NCBI RefSeq assembly: GCF_013364155.1
Contig: NZ_CP054916.1
Span: forward strand, 4,523,001 to 4,587,000
Direction: 5' to 3'
Source of the DNA: Streptomyces sp. NA02950
GTDB lineage: Bacteria > Actinomycetota > Actinomycetes > Streptomycetales > Streptomycetaceae
Length of the DNA: 64,000 bases
Shown here: positions 1-8,620 of the stretch, piece after piece
Layout: each line of letters begins with the position of its first letter
Position numbering within the stretch: position 1 is the first letter of the stretch
Position numbers and translations under genes: made by a program
The notes under the pieces: model-generated
Databases searched by the model: none
Seen by the model: the letters and a program-made list of their open reading frames with translations, nothing else
Told to the model about the DNA's origin: nothing

Positions 1-45
1 TGAGACGTACCGCACGACGTCCACGACCCGCTGGGGGGATCCACC

Positions 46-795
46 GTGTCGACCACCACCACCAACGCCCGCACCGTCCGCACCGCCGTCGCGAGCCTGA
101 CCGCGATGGCGGCGGCCATCACCCTCGCCGCCTGCGGCGGCAACGACGCGGACGGGGTCAAGCGGTCCGGCTCCGCCGAGAGTTCGACCGCCGCCCCCGC
201 CACCCAGGGCTCGGACTCCGAGGGCGGGAAGCAGGACACGAACGCGGGGGGTGGCGCCGACGCCGGTGCCCAGGGCGGCGCCCAGGCCGGCGGTGACGGA
301 AAGGGTCCCGGCGGCAGCGGCGGTGGGAAGAACGGCGGCGGCAAGAGCGGCGGCACCTCGGGCGGCTCCGGCGGCTCCGGCGCCAAGACCGGCACCTGTG
401 ATCCGAAAAAGCTGTCGATGAGCGTCAGCTCGGTCCCCCGGCCGGTCAACCACCTGCTACTCAAGGCCACCAACACGTCCGGCGCGACCTGCACCCTCCC
501 GGGCTTCCCCGCGCTGCGGTTCGACGACGCGCAGGCGGCCACCCCGGTGGCCGAGGCGACCAAGCCGCAGGCCGTCGTGACCCTCGCCCCCGGCGAGACC
601 GGCTACGCGGGCGTCCTCACCTCCGGCGCCGACGGCTCGGGAACGAACGGCACCAAGGTCACCAAGCTCGGTGTGTACCTCACCGGCTCCGACGCCGTCA
701 CCTCCGTAGCACTGCCCGGCGGCTCGGTGTACATCGACAGCCGCGCCCAGGTCACCTACTGGCAGAGCGACAGCTCCGACGCGCTGAACTGGTGA
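46..795 (+). CDS. Secreted lipoprotein with DUF4232-like domain
   Basis: The 249-residue product begins at a GTG preceded by a G-rich stretch. Residues 1-30 form a lipoprotein signal peptide (Arg-containing n-region, hydrophobic core, lipobox LAAC with Cys30), so the mature protein should be tethered outside the membrane. Residues about 60-115 are a Gly/Ser/Lys low-complexity linker. From about 116 to the end (GTCDPKKLSMSV...) is a compact domain with two cysteines that resembles the DUF4232 family common in Streptomyces lipoproteins. The role of that family is unknown. A strong hairpin follows the gene. Confidence 0.8.
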   Translation: MSTTTTNARTVRTAVASLTAMAAAITLAACGGNDADGVKRSGSAESSTAAPATQGSDSEGGKQDTNAGGGADAGAQGGAQAGGDGKGPGGSGGGKNGGGKSGGTSGGSGGSGAKTGTCDPKKLSMSVSSVPRPVNHLLLKATNTSGATCTLPGFPALRFDDAQAATPVAEATKPQAVVTLAPGETGYAGVLTSGADGSGTNGTKVTKLGVYLTGSDAVTSVALPGGSVYIDSRAQVTYWQSDSSDALNW

Positions 796-844
796 CGCCC
801 CTTCGGACCCGGGCAGCCGACTCCCCTGCGGCTGCCCGCTGACC

Positions 845-876
845 GACGGCCCCCGGCTCCCCCGCCGGGGGCCGTC
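845..876 (+). terminator. Hairpin terminator after the DUF4232 lipoprotein gene
   Basis: A perfect 13-bp G/C stem (arms 845-857 and 864-876) with a 6-nt loop lies 50 bp past the stop codon. There is no U-tract, as is usual for Streptomyces terminators. A weaker 9-bp hairpin (811-819/829-837) precedes it. Confidence 0.7.
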
Positions 877-918
877 CCGTCATGTCCCGCGCCACCGCCG
901 CCCCCGTCCCGCCCCTGT

Positions 919-982
919 CCGTCCCACGGGATGTCCCAGCAGGTCACGGCGCCGGGCCGGAACGGGACGTCCCATGGGACGG
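919..982. repeat. Inverted repeat in the leader of the NlpC/P60 gene
   Basis: Two 19-nt arms (919-937 and 964-982) are inverted copies with two mismatches. Each contains GGGAYGTCCC and CCCAYGGGA, which are themselves near-palindromes. The pair lies 126-189 bp before the lipoprotein start at 1108. It could be an operator for a dimeric regulator or a leader RNA hairpin; no family was recognised. The rest of the 796-1107 gap shows no gene. Confidence 0.5.
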
Positions 983-1107
983 CAGCGCCCCCGAAACCCC
1001 CTTCCGAGCGGCTGAGAGTGGATCCCGTCGCCGCGGCGAACCGGCCCGGCGGCCTCAACCGACAGGCACCGACGGACGGTCGGCGCTCTGCGAAGGGGGA
1101 TTCCGAA

Positions 1108-2091
1108 ATGACGCACTCCACCGTGCACGGCCCGCGCCGGACCATGCTGCGCAAGGTCCTCCCCACGATCGCCGCGGCGAGCATCGGCGCCGCCGGACTC
1201 GTGGGCTGCTCCGGCGGCGGCGACGGCGACGGCCATGGCGCCAAGGCGGACACGGCGGACAAGGCGGCCGGAAGGAGCGCCCTGAGCCGTGACACCAAGG
1301 TCAAGGCCAAGGACCCGGGTCTGAAGCTGAAGACCACCAGCGGCGAGTTCGGCACCAAGGCCGCTGCCGCCGCCGACTTCCCCACCTGGGGCACACGCTG
1401 GGTGGTCCACCAGACCCCGGACACCGGCTCCGCCTCGGTCGGGATGATCAATCAGGGCGCCGCGGGCCAGGACCGCATCACCGCCGACTACCAGGTCGAC
1501 ACCGGGCACAAGGTGTGCGAGGACGGGTCCTGCTCGACCTACATGGCCCACATCACCAAGCCGGTCAACGGCTTCCTGAGCGTCCTCGCGGTGGACATCC
1601 CGCAGGACTCGCTGCCCGGCGTCCCGGTGCAGAACGGCGGTCAGCCGCCGAAGCCGCCGCAGACCGGCGGCACCCGCGGCGAAGCGCTCCAGCGCGCCTC
1701 CACCTGGCTCACGGCCAACGGCGGCACCCAGGTGCCGTACAGCCAGGCCAAGATCTGGAAGGACGGATACCGGCAGGACTGCTCGGGCTACGTCTCCATG
1801 GCGCTCGGTCTGAAGGCGCCCGGCACCAACACCGTGGGGCTCACCAGCTCCAGCATCACCAAGCCGATATCCCTGAACGAGCTGAAGCCCGGGGATCTGC
1901 TCATCGACGCCGCCGGCAACAACAACACCCGCCATGTGGTGATGTTCGAGAAGTGGAACGACGCCGCCCACACCTCGTACACCTCGTACGAGCAGCGCGG
2001 CGACTTCGGGACGGACCACGCGACCCGTCGTTACGGGCTGGAGCCGGGCAGTGAGTACAAGCCCTACCGCCCGCTGAAGTTCACGGACTGA
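1108..2091 (+). CDS. NlpC/P60-like lipoprotein, probable cell-wall peptidase
   Basis: The ATG at 1108 is chosen because AAGGGGGA sits 8 nt upstream, although the frame is open further 5'. The 327-residue product has a lipoprotein signal peptide (Arg-rich start, lipobox LVGC with Cys34). The C-terminal half carries an NlpC/P60-like fold: QDCSGY with candidate nucleophile Cys225, then GDLLIDA and RHVVMF with His276. Enzymes of this family cleave D-Glu/diaminopimelate peptide bonds in peptidoglycan, which fits a surface lipoprotein. The region between residues 40 and 190 is not recognised. The gene looks monocistronic and ends before a 17-bp hairpin. Confidence 0.75.
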   Translation: MTHSTVHGPRRTMLRKVLPTIAAASIGAAGLVGCSGGGDGDGHGAKADTADKAAGRSALSRDTKVKAKDPGLKLKTTSGEFGTKAAAAADFPTWGTRWVVHQTPDTGSASVGMINQGAAGQDRITADYQVDTGHKVCEDGSCSTYMAHITKPVNGFLSVLAVDIPQDSLPGVPVQNGGQPPKPPQTGGTRGEALQRASTWLTANGGTQVPYSQAKIWKDGYRQDCSGYVSMALGLKAPGTNTVGLTSSSITKPISLNELKPGDLLIDAAGNNNTRHVVMFEKWNDAAHTSYTSYEQRGDFGTDHATRRYGLEPGSEYKPYRPLKFTD

Positions 2092-2135
2092 TGCGCCGGT
2101 TCACGGAGTGATCCGCTTCTGATCCGGTTCCCGTA

Positions 2136-2178
2136 ACGAGCGACACGTCCACCGTGGGGGTGTGGACGTGTCGCTCGT
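2136..2178 (+). terminator. 17-bp perfect hairpin terminator
   Basis: Arms 2136-2152 and 2162-2178 are perfectly complementary around a 9-nt loop, 44 bp after the NlpC/P60 stop. The hairpin ends 24 bp before the next start, so it should separate the two genes. Confidence 0.75.
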
Positions 2179-2202
2179 CATGTCCATGATCCACATGCTC
2201 CA

Positions 2203-3096
2203 ATGGGGTGTGTGCCAGCGCATCCGAATCGCCCCGAGAACCCACGACGAAAGCCGCTCGCCCCGCTCCCCGGCCAGCTCTCCGGTCCGGTGAGAGAATT
2301 CGTGACCGCACTGCGCCATATGCACGGCGAACTGGGGCTGAGCCTGACCGAGTTGGAGAGCAGACTGCCCGCCAGCCGCTCCTCCCTCTCCCGCTATCTA
2401 CGCGGTCAGAGCCTGCCCGATGAACGGCTCCTGGTCCAATGGGGCAAGCTCTCCTTCACCGCCGAGGACCGGCTGCCCGAGCTGGTGGCACTGCTGCACC
2501 GGGCCAACGAGGCCGCCTCGGCCGAGGAAACCGCCACCCCGGAAACCGGCACCGGGGAATCCGCCGACGCCTCCGCTCCGGGGGAGGACACCGCGGCCGC
2601 CCAGCCGCCTCCTTCCGACCGGCCGTTCCGCGGCAGGCTGCGACTGGTCCTCGCGGCTCTCGGCACGGTCGTTGTCATCGCCGGGGCCACGGTCACCACC
2701 CTCGTCCTGCGCTCGTCCGGCGACGACACCTCCGGCGACAAGACGTCCGGGGGCGCACCCGCCGCGTCCTCCGCGGCCCTGGGCAACGCCCGGATCACCG
2801 TCTACAACGCCGAACGCGACTGCCGGACCAAACGCACCCGCTACTGCTCGCTGGGCCTGGCCGAGGATCCGTATCTGGCCTACCGCCCGTCGAACATCGT
2901 GGGCCGGGCCTGGCACGGCGACGTCCTGCGCGCCGACTGCCGGATCGCCAACGGGGTCACGGTCACCGACGAGGCGGGCGGGCACAGCAGCATGTGGTTC
3001 CGGGTCAGCCGGGACGGCAAGCGGGTCTGGGTCCCGGCCATCCGGATCCGCGCCGACCAGGTGCAGTACACCAAGCTGCCCAACTGCCCCGGCTGA
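2203..3096 (+). CDS. Membrane-anchored helix-turn-helix protein
   Basis: The product has 297 residues. Residues about 27-75 form an XRE-like helix-turn-helix (LSLTELESRLPASRSSLSRY followed by LRGQSLP), the N-terminal pattern seen in many Streptomyces HTH proteins. An acidic/Pro linker follows, then one membrane segment at about 147-168, then an outside domain of about 120 residues with four cysteines. The topology suggests a one-component sensor with DNA binding inside and an input domain outside, but no ligand can be named. Starts at 2203 (ATG) and 2212 (GTG) are both possible, and neither has a strong ribosome site. Confidence 0.7.
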   Translation: MGCVPAHPNRPENPRRKPLAPLPGQLSGPVREFVTALRHMHGELGLSLTELESRLPASRSSLSRYLRGQSLPDERLLVQWGKLSFTAEDRLPELVALLHRANEAASAEETATPETGTGESADASAPGEDTAAAQPPPSDRPFRGRLRLVLAALGTVVVIAGATVTTLVLRSSGDDTSGDKTSGGAPAASSAALGNARITVYNAERDCRTKRTRYCSLGLAEDPYLAYRPSNIVGRAWHGDVLRADCRIANGVTVTDEAGGHSSMWFRVSRDGKRVWVPAIRIRADQVQYTKLPNCPG

Positions 3097-3153
3097 CCGG
3101 CGGCCCGTTGGGCCGTTGGGAGGGGCGCCGGCACGGCTCGTCGGGAGGGGGCG

Positions 3154-4971
3154 TCAGGAGGGCTCGTCCATCCCGGCGAGCACCAGCGGCAGCCGTGCCG
3201 CGCCGCCCTCGGCGACCCGGACCGGAACGCCCCAGTCCTGCTGGTGCACATGGCAGGCCGGGTACTCGTTCTCCGGGGCGTCGTCGCAGGACGCGGCCAT
3301 CGCCGAGACATGCAGTACGCCCTCGGTCACCCCGTCCGCCAGCACCAGATCCCGGCTCAGCTCGGTGCCCGCGCCGTCCCCCTCGGCCAGCAGCTCGGGC
3401 GGGGTGGCGGAGACCAGCAGCCGGGTGGAGGGGCCGTAGCGGGTGTCCAGCTTCTGCCCCGAGGGCGCCTGGAAGACCACGTCCAGCCGGAGCGTGCCCG
3501 GGGCGATCTCGGTGGCCGCGCGCTGGGTGCGGTGCGCCACCGCCGCCACCCGTACGGCCTCCTCGGGCAGCCGCAGCCGGGTCAGCCGGTGCCGGGCCGA
3601 CTCCACGACCACGATGTCCCGGTCCACCAGCACCGCGCCGGACGGCTCACGCAGATCGGTGGCGAGGGTGGTCACCTCACCGGTGGCCGGGTCGTAGCGG
3701 CGCAGCGCGTGGTTGTAGGTGTCGGCGACCGCGACCGAGCCGTCGGGCAGCGCGGTGACGCCCAGCGGGTGCTGGAACAGGGCCTGTCCTGCGTCGCCGT
3801 CCCGGTGGCCGAAGTCGAAGAGCCCGGTGCCCACGGCGGTGCGGACCGCGAAGCCCTCGCCGTCCCGCTCCACCCAGCGGACCGCGGAGGTCTCGGAGTC
3901 GGCGACCCACAGCCGGTCCCCGGCCGCGGCGAGCCCGGAGGGCTGGGCGAACCACGCCTCCCGGGCGGGTCCGTCGACCAGGCCCTCGTTGGTGGTTCCG
4001 GCGGCGGCCCGGACCGTCCCGGCCTCCGGGTCGTACGTCCACAGCTGGTGCACACCGGCCATGGCGATCCACAGCCGGCCGGCGAACCAGGCCAGGTCCC
4101 ACGGCGAGGACAGGTCCACCTCGCGGGCGGGCCCCTCGGCCGGTGAGCCCTGCCACCACTGGCGGCCGGTCCCGGCGAGGGTGGTGGTCACGCCGGTCGC
4201 GGGGTCGAAGCGGCGCAGCGCGTGGTTGACGGTGTCGGCGACGGCGACCGTGCCGTCGGGCAGCAGCGCGAGCCCCTGCGGTTCGCTGAAGCGGGCCCGC
4301 TCCGGGGTGCCGTCGGCCAGCCCCCGGGTGCCCTCGCCGACCCGGCGCACCACGCTCTCGCCGTCCGCCGCCAGCTCCACCAGCTGGTGCCGGGTGGTGT
4401 CGGAGACCAGGAAGGTGCCGCCGGGCAGGAGGAGCGCCTTGCCGGGGAAGCGCAGTTCGGTGGGGACCGGCTCGGGGGGTACATAGGGGCCGTCGCCGCG
4501 CCGCAGCGTGCCCTTGGCGGAGTGCTCCGCCTCCAGCTGTCCCACCAGGGTCTCGATGGCGTGGGCATGGCCCTCGCCCGCGTGCTGGGCGACCACATAG
4601 CCCTCGGGGTCGATGACCACGAGGGTGGGCCAGGCGCGGACCGCGTACTGCTTCCAGGTGGCGAGCTCGGGGTCGTCCAGGACCGGGTGGTGCACTCCGT
4701 AGCGCTCGACGGCGTCCACGACGGCCTGGTGATCGGCCTCGTGGACGAACTTCGGCGAGTGCACCCCGACGATCACGACGGTGTCGCGGTGCTTCTCCTC
4801 CAGCTCGCGCAGCTCGTCCAGGACGTGCAGGCAGTTCACACAGCAGAACGTCCAGAAATCCAAGATCAATGTGCGACCTCTGAAGTCCGCAAGGGACAGG
4901 TCCTTGCCACCGGTGTTGATCCAGGCTCGTCCTTGCAGCTCAGGGGCGCGGACGCGGGGACGCTTACTCAT
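3154..4971 (-). CDS. Thioredoxin-like/NHL-repeat protein (NHLRC2-like)
   Basis: The product has 605 residues. Residues 1-150 are a thioredoxin-fold domain with the redox pair C44-V-N-C47 in FWTFCCVNCLHV, typical of TlpA/NHLRC2-type proteins. From about 180 to 480 there are repeated NHL-type beta-propeller blades, seen as recurring PDGTVAVADTVNHALRRFDP and PDGSVAVADTYNHALRRYDP patterns. The C-terminal 110 residues are a further beta-rich domain. There is no signal peptide, so the protein is probably cytoplasmic. The family is conserved from bacteria to animals, with an ill-defined redox or scaffold role. It is monocistronic and convergent with the HTH gene. Confidence 0.85.
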   Translation of the reverse strand: MSKRPRVRAPELQGRAWINTGGKDLSLADFRGRTLILDFWTFCCVNCLHVLDELRELEEKHRDTVVIVGVHSPKFVHEADHQAVVDAVERYGVHHPVLDDPELATWKQYAVRAWPTLVVIDPEGYVVAQHAGEGHAHAIETLVGQLEAEHSAKGTLRRGDGPYVPPEPVPTELRFPGKALLLPGGTFLVSDTTRHQLVELAADGESVVRRVGEGTRGLADGTPERARFSEPQGLALLPDGTVAVADTVNHALRRFDPATGVTTTLAGTGRQWWQGSPAEGPAREVDLSSPWDLAWFAGRLWIAMAGVHQLWTYDPEAGTVRAAAGTTNEGLVDGPAREAWFAQPSGLAAAGDRLWVADSETSAVRWVERDGEGFAVRTAVGTGLFDFGHRDGDAGQALFQHPLGVTALPDGSVAVADTYNHALRRYDPATGEVTTLATDLREPSGAVLVDRDIVVVESARHRLTRLRLPEEAVRVAAVAHRTQRAATEIAPGTLRLDVVFQAPSGQKLDTRYGPSTRLLVSATPPELLAEGDGAGTELSRDLVLADGVTEGVLHVSAMAASCDDAPENEYPACHVHQQDWGVPVRVAEGGAARLPLVLAGMDEPS

Positions 4972-5009
4972 GAGGTCAAGGGTGCCACTCGCGCGACGGG
5001 AGACATCGG

Positions 5010-5240
5010 CTACCCCTCACTGGTCACCCGAGCATGATCGGTCACGACACGTCGGAACAGGTCGTGACCGGTGCGCCCGGTATGCCTCAGCGCCCACTCC
5101 TGCGCCGCTTCCTGCTCATCCCGTGGTCCGGATTCGCCGTCGCAGCCGACTGTGACGCAGAACGCTTCGCAGGTGACGCCATCCTCCGGAGCGCGCCGGA
5201 TGGTGTGGGGCACGTACCGGTACACAGCGCGGCGGCTCAT
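5010..5240 (-). CDS. Small DUF7848-like protein
   Basis: The 76-residue product (MSRRAVYRYVPHTIRR..., with EAFCVTVGCDGESG and EWALRHTGRTGHDLFRR) matches a small protein family that I recall as very common in Streptomyces, often beside XRE regulators. Two cysteines and a conserved WxxxHxxxTGH pattern are visible. Its ATG overlaps the stop of the upstream 65-aa gene (ATGA), so the two are translationally coupled. Function unknown. Confidence 0.7.
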   Translation of the reverse strand: MSRRAVYRYVPHTIRRAPEDGVTCEAFCVTVGCDGESGPRDEQEAAQEWALRHTGRTGHDLFRRVVTDHARVTSEG

Positions 5241-5434
5241 GGGTGGCCCTCCGGGTGTCGCTTCATCAAGACGTCGCAGTCGGTCACCGTGGTCATGTCG
5301 CCAACGGCGCGGGCGCGGACCCTGACGTTGGCGAGTTCAGCGCATCCCGCGCAGCCCTCAACCGGCGTCGGCTCCCGCTCCAAGTGCGGCGGCACGTCGA
5401 TCGGCGTGGTGCGGTTACTGGTGAACTCATCCAT
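5237..5434 (-). CDS. Small CxxC protein, hypothetical
   Basis: The gene encodes 65 residues if the internal ATG at 5434 is used (MDEFTSNRTTP...). The frame stays open to 5488, but that extension has no better start. A CAGC motif near the middle could bind metal. The gene is coupled to the DUF7848-like gene by an ATGA overlap, and both are divergent from the XRE regulator at 5509. Small pairs of this kind are characteristic partners of XRE regulators in Streptomyces. No function can be assigned. Confidence 0.6.
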   Translation of the reverse strand: MDEFTSNRTTPIDVPPHLEREPTPVEGCAGCAELANVRVRARAVGDMTTVTDCDVLMKRHPEGHP

Positions 5435-5478
5435 GCCGTCAGCATCGGACGAGGGTGAATCTCTGGCGAGCGGCCCTG

Positions 5479-5498
5479 TGTCGGCCAACTGTCGGCCA
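5479..5498 (+). promoter_or_regulatory. Tandem TGTCGGCCA repeat before the XRE gene
   Basis: TGTCGGCCA occurs at 5479-5487 and again at 5490-5498, one helical turn (11 bp) apart, ending 10 bp before the XRE start codon at 5509. This fits a two-site operator, possibly for autoregulation. No Shine-Dalgarno sequence lies before the ATG, so the mRNA may be leaderless or nearly so. Confidence 0.45.
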
Positions 5499-5508
5499 CA
5501 CTTGCCTT

Positions 5509-6705
5509 ATGGGCAGCAGCCTCGGGGCCACCATCCGTCGCCTGCGTGAAGAGCGCGGGTGGAGTCAGGCTCGCCTGGCGCGAGAAACCTGCCGTGCTGC
5601 TGGCGTCCACGGCGAGCCGATCGGGCGGCAGGAGATCAGCCGGTACGAGAACGGCAGGCGCACCCCCCGTGAGTGGCTGCCGTTCATCGCTGACGCGCTC
5701 ACTGTGCCCGTGGAAGCCCTGAGGACGTCGTCAGCGCCACCGGAGCCGCCTCCGCCGACACTGGCCGACTATTTACCCGAAGGCGCCCCTCTCGCCCCAC
5801 TCAGCGCGGCTCAGGGGAGACGCGTCGGTTCGGCTGCCGTGGCGGATCTTCAGCAGCGCGTCCACGGGCTCCGACTGGCGGACGACGTGATCGCCGGGGG
5901 GGACTTGCTGCGCCCTGCCCTCCGCGAACTCCGCTCGGCCGTGAAGCTTTTCAGGGAAGGCAGCCATACGGAGGCGATCGGCCGGTCCCTCCTCCAGGCC
6001 ATCGGCGAGCTGGCACAGATTGCCGGATGGATCGCCAGCGATGCCGGGCAGCACGGTGGGGCCGAACGGATCTACCGACTCGGTCTGTCGGCAGCGCACA
6101 CGGCGGGGGACGCGACATTAGCGGGCAACCTGCTGGGCTCTCTGGCCTATCAGCGGACCAACACGGGGGACGTACGAGAAGGGCTCGCCATGGCCCGGGC
6201 AGGGCTGGAGAACGCCCCTGAAGCCCCGCCACGGGCGCGCGCCCTCTCCTTCGACCGCGTCGCATGGGCGCACACCAAAGCCGGGGAAGCTCAGCCCGCC
6301 ATGCGCGCGCTGAACGAAGCGGACGAAGCATTGGCTCGGCTTGGTGACGAGGAAGAGCCTGCCTATCTGTACTGGGTGGACGCCGGGGAACTCCGGGTCA
6401 TGGAGGCCCGCGTCTACACCGAGCTACGCCGTCCCCTCCGTGCCGTCCCGCTCCTCCGGGACGTGCTCAGCCGCTACGACGCGACCCACACGAGGGAACT
6501 GGCGCTGTACCTCTCCTGGCTCGCCGTCGCGCTCGCCGACGCCAACGAACCGGAAGAGGCAGCCATCACGGCGGAGCGAGTCATCAGCCTGTCGAGCGAC
6601 ATCACCAGTGAGCGCACAGCGGAGCGGGCGCGGGTCGTACTCGCACGGCTGGCCGCGTTCCAGGACGTTCCCGAAGTCCGCGCCCTGCTCGACAGCGCGA
6701 CGTAA
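5509..6705 (+). CDS. XRE-family regulator with TPR-like domain (TTA codons)
   Basis: The start at 5509 (MGSSLGATIRRLREERGW...) is chosen because the HTH begins there. The product has 398 residues. Residues 1-70 are an XRE helix-turn-helix with the QEISRYENGRRTP signature. Residues about 120-395 are all-helical and TPR-like (repeated AxxxxRxxLxxA patterns), as in the large Streptomyces family of HTH/TPR regulators. Two in-frame TTA leucine codons (5773-5775 and 6118-6120, codons 89 and 204) make its translation likely to depend on the bldA tRNA, which would restrict it to late growth. It is divergent from two small genes with which it probably forms one unit. Confidence 0.8.
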   Translation: MGSSLGATIRRLREERGWSQARLARETCRAAGVHGEPIGRQEISRYENGRRTPREWLPFIADALTVPVEALRTSSAPPEPPPPTLADYLPEGAPLAPLSAAQGRRVGSAAVADLQQRVHGLRLADDVIAGGDLLRPALRELRSAVKLFREGSHTEAIGRSLLQAIGELAQIAGWIASDAGQHGGAERIYRLGLSAAHTAGDATLAGNLLGSLAYQRTNTGDVREGLAMARAGLENAPEAPPRARALSFDRVAWAHTKAGEAQPAMRALNEADEALARLGDEEEPAYLYWVDAGELRVMEARVYTELRRPLRAVPLLRDVLSRYDATHTRELALYLSWLAVALADANEPEEAAITAERVISLSSDITSERTAERARVVLARLAAFQDVPEVRALLDSAT

Positions 6706-6774
6706 CGGGCGCCATCTGGCGGCCAACTCGGGGGCGCGGACGCGTGCACGGGGAGCCATATTCCCCCTCAGACA

Positions 6775-7599
6775 TCAGCCCCCGGCCGTGGCATTCCCCC
6801 GGGTCCGGGCGGCGGGCTCGGGCAGGCCCAGCATGCGGTCGCGGAGCACCGGGAGGTCGGTGCGGACCTGGGTGACCCGGTCCAGGTCCAGGTCGACGGT
6901 CAGCACCTCCTCGGCGGTGCCCGCCTCGGCGAGCACCTCGCCCCAGGGGTCGATGACCACGCTGTGCCCGGCCTGCTCCACCCCGGCGTGGGTGCCGGTG
7001 GAGCAGCAGCCCAGAACGTACGCCTGGCTCTCCACGGCGCGGGCGCGGAGCAGCAGCCGCCAGTGCTCGCGGCGGCGGGCGGGCCATCCGGCAGGGATCA
7101 CCAGGATCCGCGCCCCGGCCTCGGTCAGCAGCCGGAACAGCTCGGGGAAGCGGAGGTCGTAGCAGATGGCCAGGCCGAGGGTGGCGTCCTGCGGGCCGGT
7201 GGTGACGATCTCCTCGCCCGCGCCCATCATCACCGCCTCCCCCTCGTCGAAGCCGAAGCGGTGGATCTTGCGGTAGGAACTTGTGAGGGCGCCGTCGGGG
7301 GAGAAGACCAGGGCGGTGTTGTAGAGGGTGCCGTCGGGGGCGCGCTCGACGACGGAGCCCGCGTGGAGCCAGACCCCGGCGTCCCGGGCCGCGGCGGACA
7401 TGGCTTGGGCGGTGGGGCCGTCCAGCGGTTCGGCGCCGCTGTCGAAGGAGTCGTAGGCGAAGGCCCCGTGGGTCCACAGTTCGGGCAGCACCACCAGATC
7501 GGAGTCGCTCTGGTCGCGGACGACACCGGCAACGCGGTCGCGGCGACTTTCGGGGGACTCGTCCGGGTCTACGTCGATCTGGACCAAAGAGGCTCGCAC
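6775..7599 (-). CDS. Carbon-nitrogen (nitrilase-superfamily) hydrolase
   Basis: The GTG at 7599 (MRASLVQIDVDP...) gives 274 residues. The frame opens at a TTG at 7632, but the fold starts at RASLVQ. The Glu-Lys-Cys catalytic triad of the superfamily is visible: Glu in VLPELW, Lys in YRKIHRFGF, and Cys in LAICYDLRFPELFR. Length and motif spacing fit amidases of the omega-amidase/Nit type, which hydrolyse small carboxylic amides or deaminated glutathione. The exact substrate cannot be read from sequence. The protein should be cytosolic. The gene is divergent from the DinB-type gene at 7740. Confidence 0.88.
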   Translation of the reverse strand: MRASLVQIDVDPDESPESRRDRVAGVVRDQSDSDLVVLPELWTHGAFAYDSFDSGAEPLDGPTAQAMSAAARDAGVWLHAGSVVERAPDGTLYNTALVFSPDGALTSSYRKIHRFGFDEGEAVMMGAGEEIVTTGPQDATLGLAICYDLRFPELFRLLTEAGARILVIPAGWPARRREHWRLLLRARAVESQAYVLGCCSTGTHAGVEQAGHSVVIDPWGEVLAEAGTAEEVLTVDLDLDRVTQVRTDLPVLRDRMLGLPEPAARTRGNATAGG

Positions 7600-7739
7600 A
7601 CTACCACCGCTCTCAGCCTTGGAGACCGCCAACCGGGCCTACGATCGGACACGAAAGCACTGCCCTGGTGCTCATGGGCAGCGTAACTTGAAGCCACACA
7701 CCAGCACCCAGCCCGCGTACCAACCGCCCGAGGGGTCCC

Positions 7740-8564
7740 GTGACCGTCCATCCCAGCCTTCAGACCTCCATCGACGCCTGGACCCATTCCATTGACGCTA
7801 TATCGGAGTTGGTGAATCCGCTCGTCGAGAACGAGTGGAACCGCCGTACCGAGTGCCCGGGATGGTCGGTGCGGGACGTCGTCTCGCATGTGATCGGACT
7901 CGAGTGCGAGATGCTCGGCGATCCCCGCCCCATCCACACGCTGCCGCGCGACCTGTACCACGTCACCAACGAGACGTCGCGGTACATGGAGGTCCAGGTC
8001 GACGTCCGGCGCTGCCACACGGCGCCCGAGATGACGTCCGAGCTGGAGTACACCGTCATCCGGCGGTCCCGTCAGCTGCGGAACGAGAAGCGGTCGCCGG
8101 ACACCATGGTGCGCTTCCCCGGCGGCGGCGAGCTGTCCCTCGAAGCCGCCCTGGCGCGGCGGGCGTTCGACGTCTGGGTGCATGAGCAGGATCTGCGCCG
8201 GGCGCTGAACCGGCCCGGCAACCTGGACTCCCCGGGCGCCCTGATCTCCCGGGACCTCCTGCTGTCGGCGCTGCCGAAGGTGGTCGCCAAGGACGCGGGC
8301 GCGGCTCCCCATTCGGCGGTGGTCTTCGATGTGCACGGGCCGCTGGAGTTCATGCGGACCGTCCGGGTGGACGCGGACGGCAGGGGCACCATCGACGGCA
8401 GCGTCTCGCTCGGCCCGACCGTGACGCTCACCCTGGACTGGGAGACCTATCTGCGGCTGGCCTGCGGACGGGTACGGCCCGAGGCGGTCAGCGAGCGGCT
8501 GAAGGTCGAGGGCGACCAGCAGCTCGCCGAGGCGATCCTCGACCACTTCGCCGTCACGCCGTAG
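7740..8564 (+). CDS. Maleylpyruvate isomerase/DinB-type mycothiol-dependent enzyme family
   Basis: The product has 274 residues and starts at a GTG with GAGGGG 5 nt upstream. The N-terminal 150 residues form a DinB/MDMPI four-helix domain (TECPGWSVRDVVSHVIGLE with the family His, and later VWVHEQDLRRAL with a second His region). The C-terminal part is an MDMPI-C/SCP2-like domain (VTLTLDWETYLRLACGR). Family members use mycothiol as the thiol cofactor, but the substrate of this group is generally unknown. The gene stands alone between the nitrilase gene and the convergent MFS gene. Confidence 0.82.
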   Translation: MTVHPSLQTSIDAWTHSIDAISELVNPLVENEWNRRTECPGWSVRDVVSHVIGLECEMLGDPRPIHTLPRDLYHVTNETSRYMEVQVDVRRCHTAPEMTSELEYTVIRRSRQLRNEKRSPDTMVRFPGGGELSLEAALARRAFDVWVHEQDLRRALNRPGNLDSPGALISRDLLLSALPKVVAKDAGAAPHSAVVFDVHGPLEFMRTVRVDADGRGTIDGSVSLGPTVTLTLDWETYLRLACGRVRPEAVSERLKVEGDQQLAEAILDHFAVTP

Positions 8565-8620
8565 GAAGCCCGCAGGAAGCCCGGAGGAAGCCGGAAGCCG
8601 TCAAAAGGGGGACGGCGGGT

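Noticed and set aside
1000..1107. Possible c-di-AMP (ydaO-type) riboswitch before the NlpC/P60 gene
   Set aside because: The gene type is right, but I could not find the conserved core or the typical 3' end; only AACCGACAGGC vaguely recalls it. Not enough to call.
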